From Heterohyrax brucei (Eukaryota > Chordata > Mammalia > Hyracoidea > Procaviidae): DNA of 64,000 nucleotides. Numbering within the stretch: position 1 is the stretch's first letter; each line of letters opens with the position of its first letter. Location: NCBI GenBank assembly GCA_028571685.1, contig CM053143.1:11275501-11339500 (forward strand), given 5' to 3'. Position numbers and translations under genes: made by a program. Shown one piece after another: positions 24,216 through 36,213 of this stretch. The notes beneath the pieces are model-generated. The model ran no database searches, was not told the DNA's origin, and was given only the letters and a program-made list of their open reading frames with translations.

Positions 24216-25494
24216 CTGCAGGAGGAGATACTGTTGAGTGGGCAAGACAAGAACCCAAATATACAACACAGAAGAGACGAAGAAAGACAAGGGGAGAGGG
24301 CACAGGAAAAGAAGGGAAGACCATGTTAACACAGCTGCAGAAGAAGGCAGAGTGAGCAGAAAGGCCTGTAGAAACAGCAGTTATTATTTGCTTGTTTTTC
24401 ATATATGTCATTAGCTGAAATTTGGGGTGACTGAATTAGAATACATGAACAGGGACACTTAAAATATCCACAGAGTTCTATTAGCTCTATTCCCCACCAC
24501 CTATAACTACAACAATGATTTTGATTTGGGTTTCTACACAGGCAAAGTATTGGGGACTGCATTAAAGCCATACCAGTTGCTATCACATGTCAAGTAACGA
24601 TCTTTTGGTACCAATAAAAGAACAAAAAGAAGAATAAGAATCTGCAACAGTCATAAAAGCCAGCCAATGTAATCGCCAAAGGTCACCAAAAGTTGTGTTG
24701 AGTTAGCATGAAGATTTTGGCAACAGTGACAATTAAAATATATTTATAAGCAATCATTAGAGAGCATACACTATTACAGTAGAGAAATAATTTATGGACA
24801 TAATATACAAACTTAATATATGAACTTAATTATAAAGGTGTTTCAAAGCAATGCATAAATAATGTACTTCGTAAAAACAATATATTTATATAGTGTACCA
24901 AGTCATAAACATTATCCTATTATAATGCAAACACCATTGCTTCCTGCTGTAAGTAGGAATAAAGAGAAATACCAAGATGTCCCTTTCTCTCTCTTGATCA
25001 AACAACTAAAGCTCAAAACGGTTTTTGATTCCTCTTTTGGAAAGGAGAAATTGAGACTGTTAAACACTGACTGTTCCGGTAATTAGCATACACACACAAA
25101 AAATCCTGAAGACTGCAAGACACATACCACAATAGTCTGGTTGCCTTTATTTATACTTTGTGGCAATATGCTACCATATAGTAATTGCACTGTATATTTT
25201 CAGCAGTTTTCTTCTACCATGTCTATTTTCTAATAGCTGATTAGTATCATTCAGAATTGAAACCCTGTGACGAAGTGCTTCTGGCTGCTTTCCTGCTGCC
25301 ATATTTCAAAACACCAGGTATATGAAAATGTGTAGGCACATATATTTAATACGTATGTATTCAGAACTGCTAATAAAAAATTAAATAAATTTGCATTTTT
25401 ATTATCAGTCCTTTTAAAAAAGTTATTAAGAGTACTTAGAAAAACATATTGCACTAAGAATTCCTATTTACACTCTTTGCATAAAGGTGTAAAT

Positions 25495-25770
25495 AAAAGC
25501 AACTAATAAGCTACCCAGACACCCTTCTAAGCAAGTGGCTAAAAGCCAATCAATATTATGAGTTAATCCTCCCTGGATGCTCATTCAATTAAAGGTGTCA
25601 GTAATGCCTCATCTGATGTGGCCTCAATTAAATCCAACTATCTGATGGTGTGAAAACACAGGGGGATACAGTAACAGCAGCAAAACCAGACAAATAGGCA
25701 GACTTCGTGTGCCTGCTAATTACTACACCTGGCGTATATTATGGCTCATGCACTTCACGCAGCACAGTGT
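25495..25770. promoter_or_regulatory. Candidate conserved intronic element
   Basis: A repeat-free block rich in homeodomain-type cores (CAATTAA, TAATTAC) and CAAT/ATTA spacings, in an intron that also lacks SINEs. It looks like vertebrate developmental enhancer sequence, but this is an impression from composition only. Confidence 0.3.
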
Positions 25771-26139
25771 GGCTTCAATTTCTTCTATATTCACGTGAGA
25801 GAGAGTGTATGCACGGATGTGTGTATATGGTCGGGTGCACTGACGGTTGGTGGAGGAACTCATCTGAGTGTTAGTAAAAACAATTAATAAACATGCCTGC
25901 CTTTAATTTTAAAACCCGTGACATGAATAATATGCTTTTCATAATATGAAGAACTTTTTATACAGTTTCAGGAATTCTTTGAAAATAGTTAAAATGAAAA
26001 ACAACGAGCAACAGTAAGCTAAATATCCTACATAAGCACGAAGAGGCAATGAACATCATTTCATCATCTAAAGACGATTTCACCTGTTTCAAAACAGTTG
26101 GGGGAGAGCTAACGCAAATCACTTAAAAATATTATGGTC

Positions 26140-26262
26140 AACTCTAAGGAAGGATGGGAAGGAGGCTTGAAAGAAGAAAAATGATGACAAAGAGGGAAAG
26201 AGGGGGGGACCCAGAAAAGGAGATGAAATGGAAAAAGGAAGAGAAAAAAAGAAAACAGACAC
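26140..26262. repeat. Purine-rich low-complexity tract
   Basis: Over a hundred bases made almost only of A and G on the plus strand (GGAAGGAGG, AGAGGGAAAGAGGG), a polypyrimidine tract on the transcribed gene strand. Confidence 0.75.
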
Positions 26263-26859
26263 ACAGATACCAGAAAGGCTCACATCTCTCTTTCTTGTTC
26301 TTTCAGCTGCTACTCTATCCTTTCTAGAATCTGTCAGAAATCTACTGTCTGTAAACCACAACAATAACAACAGTGAAATCTATCTTTAAATAGCCATTAC
26401 ATTTATAGAAATAGATTTTATATCCTCTGTTCTCACTTTAAAACAGTAATGAACAATCTATTTTTATCAGGGGCAATTCAAGAAAAAATTGTATTTATTT
26501 TGAAAAATTATACCTATTTTTATCATCCAGTTTGAAATTTCTTATTGTGATTTTTTTTTAATCTCACTGAAAAATATCTCCTCCGAAATTTCAGGAACTT
26601 TGAAAGTAGAATAGCTACAACTTCTGTCAGCTTAAGTATATATCCATCCCTCTTGATGCAAGCTAGCTTTGTGATGCACTTTGTGAGCAACTGAAGGTGG
26701 CAGAAATGATGCTTTGTGGCATTCAAAATCTAGGCCTTAAGAAGTCTAGCCACTTCCATCTTCACTGTTTCCCAATACTACTTCTACCATGAGGTAGCTT
26801 GGTCTACCCTCCCAACTCTGTGTCTACCCCCAGCCACACGTGAGCAAGCCAAGGCAAAA

Positions 26860-26962
26860 GGGCAGAAGAAATATCCATCTAACCCTCAGAATCAAGATAA
26901 TAATACATCAGAGTTTTAAGCCACTAAGTTTAGGATGGCTTGGTATACAATAGCTAGGTTTT
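26860..26962 (+). mobile_element. LTR-like remnant
   Basis: CCCTCAGAATCAAGATAATA and TTAAGCCACTAAGTTTAGGA then TGGCTTGGTATACAATAGC resemble the 3' end of a mammalian LTR. Short and diverged. Confidence 0.4.
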
Positions 26963-27410
26963 CCTCCTCTTGCCTCTGACCTTCAATAACATTATCCTAC
27001 ATATTAGAATTAGTCTTAAAATTCCCAAAATGAAAGATGTATTGGGATGCAAACAAACAAAAGCCCCAAATGAAAGAAAACCAAACACAAAGACAAAGCT
27101 AATCCAGAAAATCACAGGATCAAATCAGAAACCATAGCAACCCAATGGGTGCAGAGTTCTCTATTCTACAGTGAGGATCTGTGACAATTACAGACCTTCT
27201 TGTTCTGCAACACATGATGTGACCTGATGACATGCTAGCTCACTGGAGCTGTGTATACATTTGCAAAGACTCCAGAGAAGCTGGTGGATTAACAAATGTT
27301 GCATAAGAAGAACAAGAAACTGCCCACATGTTGTGGAGAATCCCAAGCACAAAGATAAAGAGTGTTATGAATGTAAACCAAGAAACGAGAAGGGTGAAAG
27401 CGGCACTTAC

Positions 27411-27500
27411 CACTTGCATGGCAGAACCTCTGGGAGGATGGGGCTCTATAAGCAGTTGAGAAGGCGTCTGTCCAAAACTTCGGATTTGAGCTTCAACAGC
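27411..27500 (-). CDS. LRBA: LRBA coding exon: BEACH C-terminal helix and start of linker
   Basis: A 90-base exon, 30 codons, phase 0 at both ends. It starts [17 protein letters not shown] and ends PPRGSAMQV. The acceptor is CCTTTTTCAG and the donor CAAGTG|gtaagt. The segment [14 protein letters not shown] is the conserved end of the BEACH domain in LRBA and [12 protein letters not shown], as opposed to AQIQNFGQ, points to LRBA. The junction to the next exon gives ...SAMQV-SPLMF, an LRBA arrangement. NBEA, as I recall, carries a few extra residues (CFLPQ) at this junction. Confidence 0.95.
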
Positions 27501-28229
27501 CTGAAAAAGGCATGGGCAAGTTGGAGGGTTAAGAGGTGCTAATTACAGGATATAGAGCCACAGCTGTTACCTGAAATGTCATTCCATACTTCTGGCCTGT
27601 TTCATGTTGGAAATCAACCTTGTGTGTTCACAGCAGGGCTGAGCACCTGGCAAGGGCACTGAGCGTGAGCTCACCCCTTAGCACTGTGGAAGGTGTTCCT
27701 ATAAAACCCTGCAAAACTTTCTCATCTTGTTTAGCGATATGAAGCAGAAACCAGCTATCACAATCAGACATTGTCCTTTTTGGCTTCATATTGGTTTTCT
27801 TACATTTGCTTTTCTTGCTTGCATCATCCCTGATGACTAAAAGTTAATCTTTTACAGGTATACAGAAAACCTATTGTGGCTTTGATTCTAGGCCCTATTT
27901 CACTCTGGAAAGTGGAAAAAGAAAAAAGAAATACAGCACCTGAGAAATGGTTTGGTTTTACATGATTTTTGCCATAGGAAGAGCATGATTATTGACAGAC
28001 TCTTTAAACCTAGTGGCTCAACAGCAAAGTAAAAGCCACATGTTGCAACTGAGCGTGAGATGGTTAAACCAGGGAATAACTAAACATAAGAAACGTGTGT
28101 GTCCTTCATGAAACACGTGTGTATGCACCCTTTGTGAGGCACCCCACCGTGGTTCTCCCCTACACCTCCACACACACTCACTTCCCCATCACCCCCTCTC
28201 TGTGGGAATGACGGTGAGTATTTTTAGTT

Positions 28230-28330
28230 AATGCCTCTCTCCCCTGACTAAAGACGAGCTCCACAAAAGCAAGGCTATTATCTGTCTTCTCTACTGTTAT
28301 ATCCCCAAATTGTGTGAATTAATAAATGCC
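28230..28330 (+). repeat. L2 LINE, 3' end fragment
   Basis: GAGCTCCACAAAAGCAAGG, TATATCCCCAAATTGTG and AATTAATAAATGCC follow the L2 3' end. Confidence 0.6.
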
Positions 28331-28680
28331 ACCTATGCGTGAGAAGAGGGAGGAAGCAAAGATATAAAGACCAACTTCAATGTCCCACAGCCGTCAGCAC
28401 TCTTAACCCTCTGGCGAAAAGGATGAAGAGAACATCTCAAATTCTTAAGACAGTATACTCATCATTTAAAAAAAAAGTCTAAGAAAACATGTCTTCAACT
28501 TTTTATATGCACCACATGATCTTCACACCACAAGCAACTAATAAATCATAAGCGAGTAAATATAATCATTATCCAGTAATAATAATAAGCCTTCTCAGCA
28601 GCCCCCGAGACAAATCTGAGAGATTTTAGGGCTCTTTTGAAACCACTGGTTAAGGCCCAGGAAGAAAATCAATCTCTTTG

Positions 28681-28723
28681 TCTCTCTCTCTCTCTCTCTC
28701 ACACACACACTCACACACACACA
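28681..28723. repeat. (TC)n(AC)n microsatellite
   Basis: Ten TC units followed by AC units with one TC interruption. Confidence 0.95.
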
Positions 28724-28835
28724 GACCTAGAGCTAAACCATGGGGAATACTCATATATAAGATGTTACCAATTAATAAAGACAGAGAAGGGACTGTTAGG
28801 TTGGAGAAGAAGCAGAATGGCTGAGACCATTTATT

Positions 28836-28925
28836 AACTGGATTGTTTGTGTTTTTGTTTTTGAGTTGTAGGACTTCTTTATATATACTGGATGTTAACC
28901 CCTATCAGATATGTGGTTTCCAGTT
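28836..28925 (-). mobile_element. L1 fragment
   Basis: The reverse complement of the L1 ORF2/3' region: GAGTTGTAGGACTTCTTTAT, ACTGGATGTTAACCCC and ATCAGATATGTGG. Confidence 0.6.
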
Positions 28926-29129
28926 CAAGAAATGGCTTTTTCAAGTTATGTGTTATACTGGTCTAATTATTGTGTTTCAACTACAGAACAAAAGTTGTAT
29001 TATCCTACAAAGATTAAATAATAATCTTTCAAAGTCTTCAAAGTATCTAAAGAGGCTGTAGAATACTTAAAAATAAAGCTTCACTTCTTGACTTACCTTT
29101 GAGTTGTCAGTAACAGACATGTAGTACCC

Positions 29130-29302
29130 CTTTCCAGGGAGCTGATTCAGAATCATGGTGATCCAGTGTGTGTCAGAACAAACTGTGCTCCTTATGGTTT
29201 GGAAGTAGACTGCCTGGCCTTTCTTTCAAGGGGCCTCTGTGTGGATTCTGATGTTCAATTAGCCCCAAAGCCTCTAACACTTTCCACCACCCAGGGACTC
29301 CT
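29130..29302 (-). repeat. AfroSINE, GGCCTCTGTGTGG subtype
   Basis: TGGAAGTAGACTGCCTGGCC, GGGGCCTCTGTGTGGATTC and the head CCACCACCCAGGGACTCC; a diverged copy of the subtype seen at 55969. Confidence 0.75.
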
Positions 29303-29419
29303 ATATTTGGCCCTGGGTTATCTTAAAGGGGGCTCAAAATAGGTGATGTACTAGGCAGATTCACTAAAAAATAAGAGGATTCCTGCTTTAGGTAGTTATT
29401 ATTTTGAAGTACATTTGCT

Positions 29420-30285
29420 GACATTATGTATGGAAGAGAACTTTGGGTACTCTGCGGCACCTTCCAAGTGGGGCCAAAAATAATCAGTTATCATAGCCTG
29501 ACAGCTTTTGCCATTGATAGTCACAGCCTCTCCTCGTTCATTTTGGAAAAAATAAGGACCAATGATCCCACTGGATCAAAATCCATACCAAAGGGTAACT
29601 TTTTCGGGATACAGTGGATGTTCTTGAATCTCCATTGGATTCATACTACTCCAAATGCAACAGCTTTGTTTGTTAATAAAACCATTCATCCAAAAATGGG
29701 CCTCATTGCTGAAGATGATTTTTCACCCAAAAGCACGGTCAGAACCCAGTCAGCAAATGTACAGCACAATCTATGGTTGCTGGACTTCAGTTTCTGAATT
29801 CAAACAATTTTCTAAGGGTGAAGCTTGAAGTCCAGATGCAAAATCTACTAAGTTGTGGTCGACGAAAGGCCTGGTCCTTCTGTGTGGTGAGAAGTGAACT
29901 GGGAGGGATTCTTACGTACACTCTGACAAACACTGGTGATGTTTTTTCATTGGGATGTGCATGCGGTTCATTGACACACAGGTGTTGTCTGATTGGCAAC
30001 AGACCTGGTTGTCTCAAGTGTTTTGATTAAATGTCGAATTGTTCTCTCAGTGGCACAATTATGTGCATCACAAATTTCACCTAATGCAAGGAATGTTTGG
30101 TGAACAGAACACCCATTTTGATATTAAACTTTAATAATTTCTACAAGTTGAGAAACTGTGTAACTTTTCATGGCTATTTATGAAGACTAATCAAAAAACA
30201 TGATAAATATGCCCACTACAGCCTGACAAATATTGCCACCGTGAGCTGTCAAAAATTGGACATCCTTATTGGAAAACCCATTAGA
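29420..30285 (-). mobile_element. Fossil Tc1/mariner-superfamily (DDE_3/IS630-like) transposon
   Basis: The reverse strand decodes, with frameshifts and stops, to a transposase-like order. An N-terminal helix-turn-helix part contains SYTVSQLVEIIKV and then NCATERTIRHLIKTLETT. A catalytic-core part contains SNEAHFWMNGFINKQ, NPMEIQEHPLYPEKVTLWYG and IIGPYFFQNE. This wording is that of transposases common in insects and other invertebrates, not of the Tigger or HSMAR families usual in mammals. The copy is about 0.86 kb, broken and certainly inactive. Terminal repeats were not resolved; GGTTTTCCAATAAGGATGTC near 30285 may be one end. Confidence 0.65.
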
Positions 30286-31340
30286 ACAAATTAGTTTCCC
30301 ATTTAAAGCCTGTTTTGTGATATTGGTTACAATCCCCTAAGTGTGTAAGCACTCTCCCCATTTCTTCCTGGGTTTTGTCTATTGTTTGGCTGAAAGATGA
30401 TATACAGGTGTGGGTTCATCCAGGCCTGAAGGGTATCTAAGGGCCTTATTATAAAGGGTTTCGCTAGTCTCTATCAGTCCAGTAAGTCTAGTCTTTTTTA
30501 TGAATTTGAATCTTGTTCTGTGTTTTTCTCCTCTCTATCCAGCACTTTCTATTGCCATTGTGGTCAGAGACATTGCTATCAGAGAGACAGCAGCTGGGCA
30601 CCATGAAGATCTGGTTTCAGGTTACGGAAGGCTGTGCTTTGTGTCTTTCTTTGCCTTTGTCATATTGGACTGACATCCCCCACATATTGTCACTGTCTTC
30701 TCCTTCACCAAAGTTCACACACGCCTCCTGTTTAGTTAATGCTTTTCCCTCTCTCTCCCTCCCATCCCTGATAACCATTAAAGAATGCTTCCTTCTGTGT
30801 GTAAACTATTTTTTTGACTTCTTATGATACTGCTTCAAACAATTATTTGTTCTTTGGTGATAGACTATTTCCACATGTCTTCCAGGTTCATCCATGTTAC
30901 GTTTTGGAATTTATTGGTATTCTTTAACGTTGTCTAGTATTCCATTGTGTGTATGCACCACAGCTTGTTTATCCATTTATATGTTAACAGGCACTAAGGT
31001 GGTTTCCACCATTTTGCTAGTGTGAATCAGGCTGCAGTGAACATGGGCGTCCAAATGTCTATTTGTGTCATGACTTCTACTTCTGTAGGGTATATACCTA
31101 GGAGTGGGATTGCTAGATCACATGGTATTTCTATTTCCACCTTTTTAAGAAAGCACCATACAGTTCTCCATGGTACCATTTTACATTTCACACCAGAAGA
31201 GTATGAGAGTTCCAATCTCCTGACAACCTCAGCAGACTTGTATTCTGTTTTTGGTCTTTCTTTTTTTTTTTTCCTTTGATCAGTGACACTGCTGCTGGAG
31301 TGAGATAGTATGTCATTGTAATTTTAATTTGTATCTAATG

Positions 31341-31373
31341 TCAGAATTGACTTGATGGCAATGGGTTTTGGTT
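31341..31373 (+). repeat. AfroSINE, 3' end only, inside L1
   Basis: GAATTGACTTGATGGCAATG followed by GGTTTTGGTT interrupts the L1, with CTAATG on both sides (a likely short target duplication). An extreme 5' truncation. Confidence 0.6.
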
Positions 31374-31936
31374 AACAGCTAATGATTTCAAACATCTCTC
31401 TATGTGTTTTTAGCCACCTGACTGTCTTCTTTTGTGAAGTGTCTGTTCATATCCTTCACCCATTTTTAATTGGATTGTCTTTTTGCTGTTGAGGTGTTTT
31501 AAGTTTTCAACAATTTCCAGAGATTACTCTCTTGTCACTTATGTCACTGCCAATTTTTTTCCCCAGTCTGTAGGTTCTCCTTTTATTCTTTTGGACAAGT
31601 CTTTTAATGTATGTAAGTATTTAATTTTTAGGTGGTCCCAGATGTCTGGTTTATTGTCTGCTATTCGTGACTTTTTAGTTATACTTGATAGTTTACTTAT
31701 GCTATAAATTAGGGCCCCTAGATTTGTCCTTATTTTTTCCTTCCATGGGTCTCTATAGTTTTAAGTTTTACAAGTAGGTCTTCAATTCACTTTGAGCTAG
31801 TTTTTTTGTGTACGGCGTGAGGTACAGATCCTGTTTATCTGCAAATGGATATTCAGTTTTGCCAGCATCATTTATTAAAGACTATCTCTTCCTGATTTAA
31901 TGGATTTTGACCTTTTGTCAAAAGTCTACCCTCCAT

Positions 31937-32078
31937 AAACCAAAAACCTACTACCATCAAGTTTATTTGGACTCATAGTGACCCTACAGAACAGAAAATT
32001 GTCCCATAGGATTTTCAAGGAGTGGCTGGTAGATATGAACTGCAGACCTTTTGGCTAGCAGTTACAGCTCTGTCCATA
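31937..32078 (-). repeat. AfroSINE inside L1
   Basis: CATCAAGTTTATTTGGACTC, CCATAGGATTTTCAAGGAG and CAGACCTTTTGGCTAGCAG; it lacks its tRNA-like head end. A second partial start (AACACCAGTGCTATCAAGTC) follows at about 32085-32118. Confidence 0.85.
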
Positions 32079-33603
32079 AAAAGAAAACAAAACACCAGTG
32101 CTATCAAGTCCATAGATGGATGGAATTACTTCTGGCTTCTCAAGTCTGTCCCAGTGACCCATATGTTTGTTGCTGTTTTACCAGTACCAGGCTGTTTTGA
32201 TTACTGTGGTTGTATATTAGGTTCTAAGATTGAGAAATGTGAGGCCTCCTATTCTGTTCTTCTTCAGGAATGCTTTGCTTATCCAGGACCTTTTTCCTCC
32301 TTTCCATATAAAGTTGGTGATTGGCTTTTCCAATCTGTTAAAGAATGTTGTTAGAACTTGGATCAGGACTGCATCATGCATATAGACTGATTTGAACAGT
32401 ACTGACTTTTTTTATAAGGTCAAATCATCCTATCCATGAGTATGTTACATTTTTCCATTTATGTAGGTCTCTTGTTTACTTCCCATAATGTTTTACAGTT
32501 TTCTTTGTATATGTCTTTTATGTCCCTGGTTAGAATTATTCATAAGTATTTTATCTCTTTGGCATGCTATTACAAGTGCTATTATTTTCTTGATTTCCTT
32601 TTTGAGGTCTCTTTCTTAGTAGAGAGGAACCTGACTGATTTTTTTATGTTGATCTTATACCTTGCCACTTTGGTGAATCCTTCCATTAGTTCCAGTAGCT
32701 TTCTTGTGGAATCTCTAGGAATTTTTTTTATCGATAGGACCACATCATCTGCAAATAGTGATAGTTTCACTTCTTAATTACCAATTTGGATGGCATTTAT
32801 TTCCCTTTCTTGCCTAGTTGCTCTAGCTAGGACTTCCAGTACAATATTGAATAAAAGTGGTAAGAAAGGGCATCCTCGTCTCATTACCATTCCCAAGGGA
32901 TATGCTTTCATCTTCTCTCTCTGTTGAGAATAATCTTGGATGCTGATTTTATATATATGCCCTTAGTTATGTTGAGAAATTTCCCTCTGATTCCTATTTT
33001 GCTGAGACCTTTATTAGGAATAGATGTTAGATTTTGTCAAATGCCTTTTCTTCATTGATTGATATGATCATGTGGTTCTTCTCCTTTATAAGATGTATTA
33101 TGTTGATTTTCTAATGTTGAACCATTCCTTGTATACGTGGTATCAATCCCATTTGGTTATGGTGTATTATTTTTGCCATGCTGTTGGATTCCACTGGCTA
33201 TAATTTTGTTGAGGCTTTTTTCTATCTATATGCATGAGGGATACTGGTCTATAATTTTCTTTTTAATGATGTCTGTATTGTTTTGGTTTCATTCATAGCA
33301 TGAATTAGAAAACATTCCTTCTTTTTCTAAGTTCTGGAAAAGTTTCAGTAGAACTGGTATCAGCTCTCCCCTGAATGATGGAATTCTCCAATGAAGCCAT
33401 TTGGGCTAAGACTTTTTTTGCACAGGGGGTGGGCTGAGATGGGGGGTGGGCGGGAAGGGTTTAATTATCTCTACAGTTTCTTCTTTTCTTACGGGTCTAT
33501 TGAAATTTTCTACCTCAGTTTGTGTTAGTTTAGGTAGGTTGTGCTTTCCATGAACTTTATCCATTTCTTGTAGGTTCTTGAAGTACAGGTCTTCATAACA
33601 TTC

Positions 33604-33615
33604 TGTCATGATCCC
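33604..33615. repeat. Target-site duplication, left copy
   Basis: TGTCATGATCCC, identical to 34016-34027, bounding the 400-base insert. Confidence 0.8.
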
Positions 33616-34015
33616 CTCCCCCCTTTTTTTATTATGATGGAATGAAAATGCACAGTCCCATATAAATTCGCATGCTCACCTATATGCAGCTCCCACTGTT
33701 CTTCCTGCCCGGTGACAGCACACTATTCCTCTCTGCTCCATATATGTCCTATCCTCCCAACAGTTTCCTATCCCCTCCTCTCCACTCACTCCTCTTCCTC
33801 CAGTAAGAGGTCAGCAGGATGACAAGCTACAGATGTGTAGAACCATAAAGTTCCCACAAGGTACGATCACTCTGCGTCACCAAGTCCAATCCATTGCTGT
33901 CCGAAAAGTTGACCTTCATTATGATTTATGGACGGGGCAACATCAGGGCCATGGGCCATGCTCCCAGGGAAATCCCAAAGCCCCTGGACTATCAATTGCA
34001 GTCTTTTAGTGTAGA
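33616..34015 (-). mobile_element. 400-base retroposed insert of unknown origin in L1
   Basis: Flanked by identical 12-base TGTCATGATCCC at 33604-33615 and 34016-34027. The reverse strand ends in an A-rich tract (positions 33616-33635 read poly-C/T then ATTATGATGG on the plus strand). Target duplication plus an A-rich tail mark L1-type retroposition in reverse orientation. The body matches no repeat I recognise. Confidence 0.75.
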
Positions 34016-34027
34016 TGTCATGATCCC
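34016..34027. repeat. Target-site duplication, right copy
   Basis: TGTCATGATCCC, identical to 33604-33615. Confidence 0.8.
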
Positions 34028-35688
34028 TTTTATCTCAATTGGTTTTGTTGTAATGCAATGGATCTGATTTCTTGTTTGAATTATTTCCACCTTCCTCTTT
34101 TCCTTTGTCTTGTTGGCCAGTAAGTTTTTCAAAGAGTCAACTCTTAGGCTTGTTGATTCTATTGTTTTCCTGTTTCGTTTCTTCTCTTTTTTTAACTGTA
34201 TTGTGCTTTAGGTAAAAATTAACAGCTCAAATTAGTTCTTCATGCAAATATTTATACAGATATTGTTTTGTGACATATAATCCCAGCAAAGTGACAGCTC
34301 TCTTCCCCTTTCTTTTCCAGGGTCTCTGTGCCCATTCATTCAATTTTCATGTTTTTTTTCCTGCCTTCCTGTCTTGCTTTTGGGCAGGAGTTGCCCAAGT
34401 GGTCTCATATATTTAATTAAACTAAGACATAATTTAAGTTCCACCTGTGTATAACTATCTTCTTTCTAGGCCTGCCTAACCTTTGTTTGTAAAATGGGTT
34501 CTGAGAATGACTTCAATTCTGAGTTAGGGTGTCTGGAGTCCAAGCCTTGGGAGTTCCTCCAAACAATACCAGAACAATAAATCTGGTCTTTCCTTGTAAA
34601 ACTGAATTTTGGTATGTATCAACCTTCTAATTCACTTTTCAAAACTTTCTTCCTTGGTGAAAAGGAATACAACTGATTTTTGGATGTTAATTTTATATCC
34701 TGCTACTTCACTGAAATCTATGAGTGTCAGTAGCTTTCTCGTAGATTAGTTGAGGTTTTCTATGTGCAGGATTACATCATCTGTGACAAGGATAGTTTTA
34801 CATCTTCCTTGCAAGTCTTTATTTATTTATTTATTTCTTGCTCTTGACTTACTGCTCTAGCTCAGACTTGCAGCACCACGTTGAATAAGAGTAGCAACAA
34901 AGGGCATCTTTGTCTGGTTTCCATTCTCAAAGAGAATGCTTTCAGTCTCGCTCCATTTACAATGATGCTGGCTGTTGTTTTGCTAAATGTCTATAATTAT
35001 ACCAAGGAATTTCCCGTCTATTCCTATTTTGCCGAGAGTTATCATCAGGAATGGTTTTGGACTTTTGTCAAATGCCTTTCCTGGGGTGACTGAGAAGATC
35101 ATGTGATTGTTTACTTTATATGGGGATTTATGTTGATTGATTTTTCTAATGCTGAACCATTCTTGCATACCTAGTATGAATCCTGCTTGGTCATGATATA
35201 TCTCACCCCAACCCCAAGCTTGTGAATTGTACTGGCTAGAACTTTGCTGAGAACTTTTGTGTTCCTGGGGAATATTGGTCTGTAGTTTTCTTTTTGTCTG
35301 GTATCTTAGCCTGGCTTTGATATCAGGGTTATGCGGACTTCAGAGAATGAATTTGGGATTATTTTTTCTTTTTCTATGCTCTGAAATAGTTTGAGTAGTA
35401 TTAGTGTGGGCTCTTCTTGGAAAATTTGGTAAAATTCTCCAGTGAAACCATCCAGGCCAAGGCTTCTTTTGTTGTCGGTAGTTTTTCCCCTGCCCCTCTT
35501 TTAATGAGTCTAACTTAGTTTTTCTACCTGAGTTTGTGTTAGTTTAGGTAGGCCTTATGTTTCTATAAAACTGTCTATTTCTTCTAAGTTTAAAATCTGT
35601 TGGAAGTACAATTTTTGGTAGTATTCTACTATGAGCCTTTTCATACTTGACATCACCTTCACTTTCTCTCCATTTGACAGTTTGACAT

Positions 35689-36213
35689 TTTCATGGATTG
35701 AATTGCTTCCCCCTAAAAATATGGGTAGCCATGTGGCTGGGGCAGCATTCCCTGTAGTCTGTGACTGTCCTCCATTTGTGATTTTCCTATGCTGTATGTT
35801 AAAGGATCAAGACGGGACTGTAAGCCCCTTCACAGGATCACCTCCCTACTCCACTGTAAAGGGAGTTTCCCTAGAGTATGGTTTGCACTACCCTTAATCC
35901 TTTCATCCCACATTAGATAAAAGGAAAGGAAATCAAGCAGAGAGTTGGGAACTTCACACCATCAAGAAAGCAGCACCAGGAAAAGAGGGCATCCTTCAGA
36001 TCTGAGATTCTTGCGCCGAGATGCTCCCTAGACAAAGACTCATACAATATCAAGACTTTCCTCCAGAACCGACCAGGCTGAAAGCCTTCCCCTGGAGTGG
36101 ACAACCTGAATTTGGACTTGTAGTCTACCAGACTGTGCAAGAATAAACTTTCCTTTGTTAAAGCCATTCACTTTGTGGTATTTCTGTTAGAGCAGCACTA
36201 GCTAACTAAAACA
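35689..36213 (+). mobile_element. MaLR-like solo LTR, copy 2, nested in L1
   Basis: Same family as 20275-20798: TCATGGATTGAATTGCTTCC at the start, CCTTCCCCTGGAGTGGACA, CAAGAATAAACTTTCC, and TAGAGCAGCACTAGCTAACT at the end. Flanked by GACAT and GACAC, a 5-base target duplication with one mismatch. A solo LTR inserted in the L1. Confidence 0.82.

Larger units (their letters stand above)
24216..27410 (-). other. LRBA: LRBA intron of 3.2 kb
   Basis: No AfroSINE is visible in this intron, unusual for the window. It holds a conserved-looking block around 25495-25770, a purine-rich tract at 26140-26260, and an LTR-like remnant near 26860-26962. The remainder is AT-rich sequence with nothing recognised. 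Confidence 0.85.
30300..34230 (-). mobile_element. L1 LINE, copy A (3' region and ORF2), reverse
   Basis: Antisense L1 landmarks run in order: ATTCCATTGTGTGTATGCAC, TATATACCTAGGAGTGGG, TTTTTGCTGTTGAGGTG, GAGGTACAGATCCTG and CCACATCATCTGCAAATAG. At 32582-32770 the minus strand still encodes [12 protein letters not shown], with the reverse-transcriptase FADD motif. 30300-30840 appears to be the 3'UTR. Two AfroSINE pieces and the 400-base insert at 33616-34015 interrupt it. It carries many stops and is inactive. Confidence 0.85.

Noticed and set aside
24030-24411. Minus-strand open frames of 100-111 codons read as whole genes
   Set aside because: Only 24038-24215 is coding in the LRBA frame; the upstream part is intron and the other frame is a shadow.
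28681-28723. Regularly spaced repeats as a CRISPR array
   Set aside because: It is a simple dinucleotide microsatellite; no repeat-spacer pattern exists in the window.
29426-29797. 123-codon plus-strand open frame
   Set aside because: It is the antisense of the Tc1/mariner fossil; the family-like reading is on the other strand.
32582-32770. L1 reverse-transcriptase open frame as a functional gene
   Set aside because: Only 62 codons around the FADD motif, in a degraded L1 with stops on both sides.
20275-36213. The two plus-oriented LTRs as ends of a single provirus
   Set aside because: About 15 kb of host sequence including two LRBA exons lies between them, and the second has its own target duplication.
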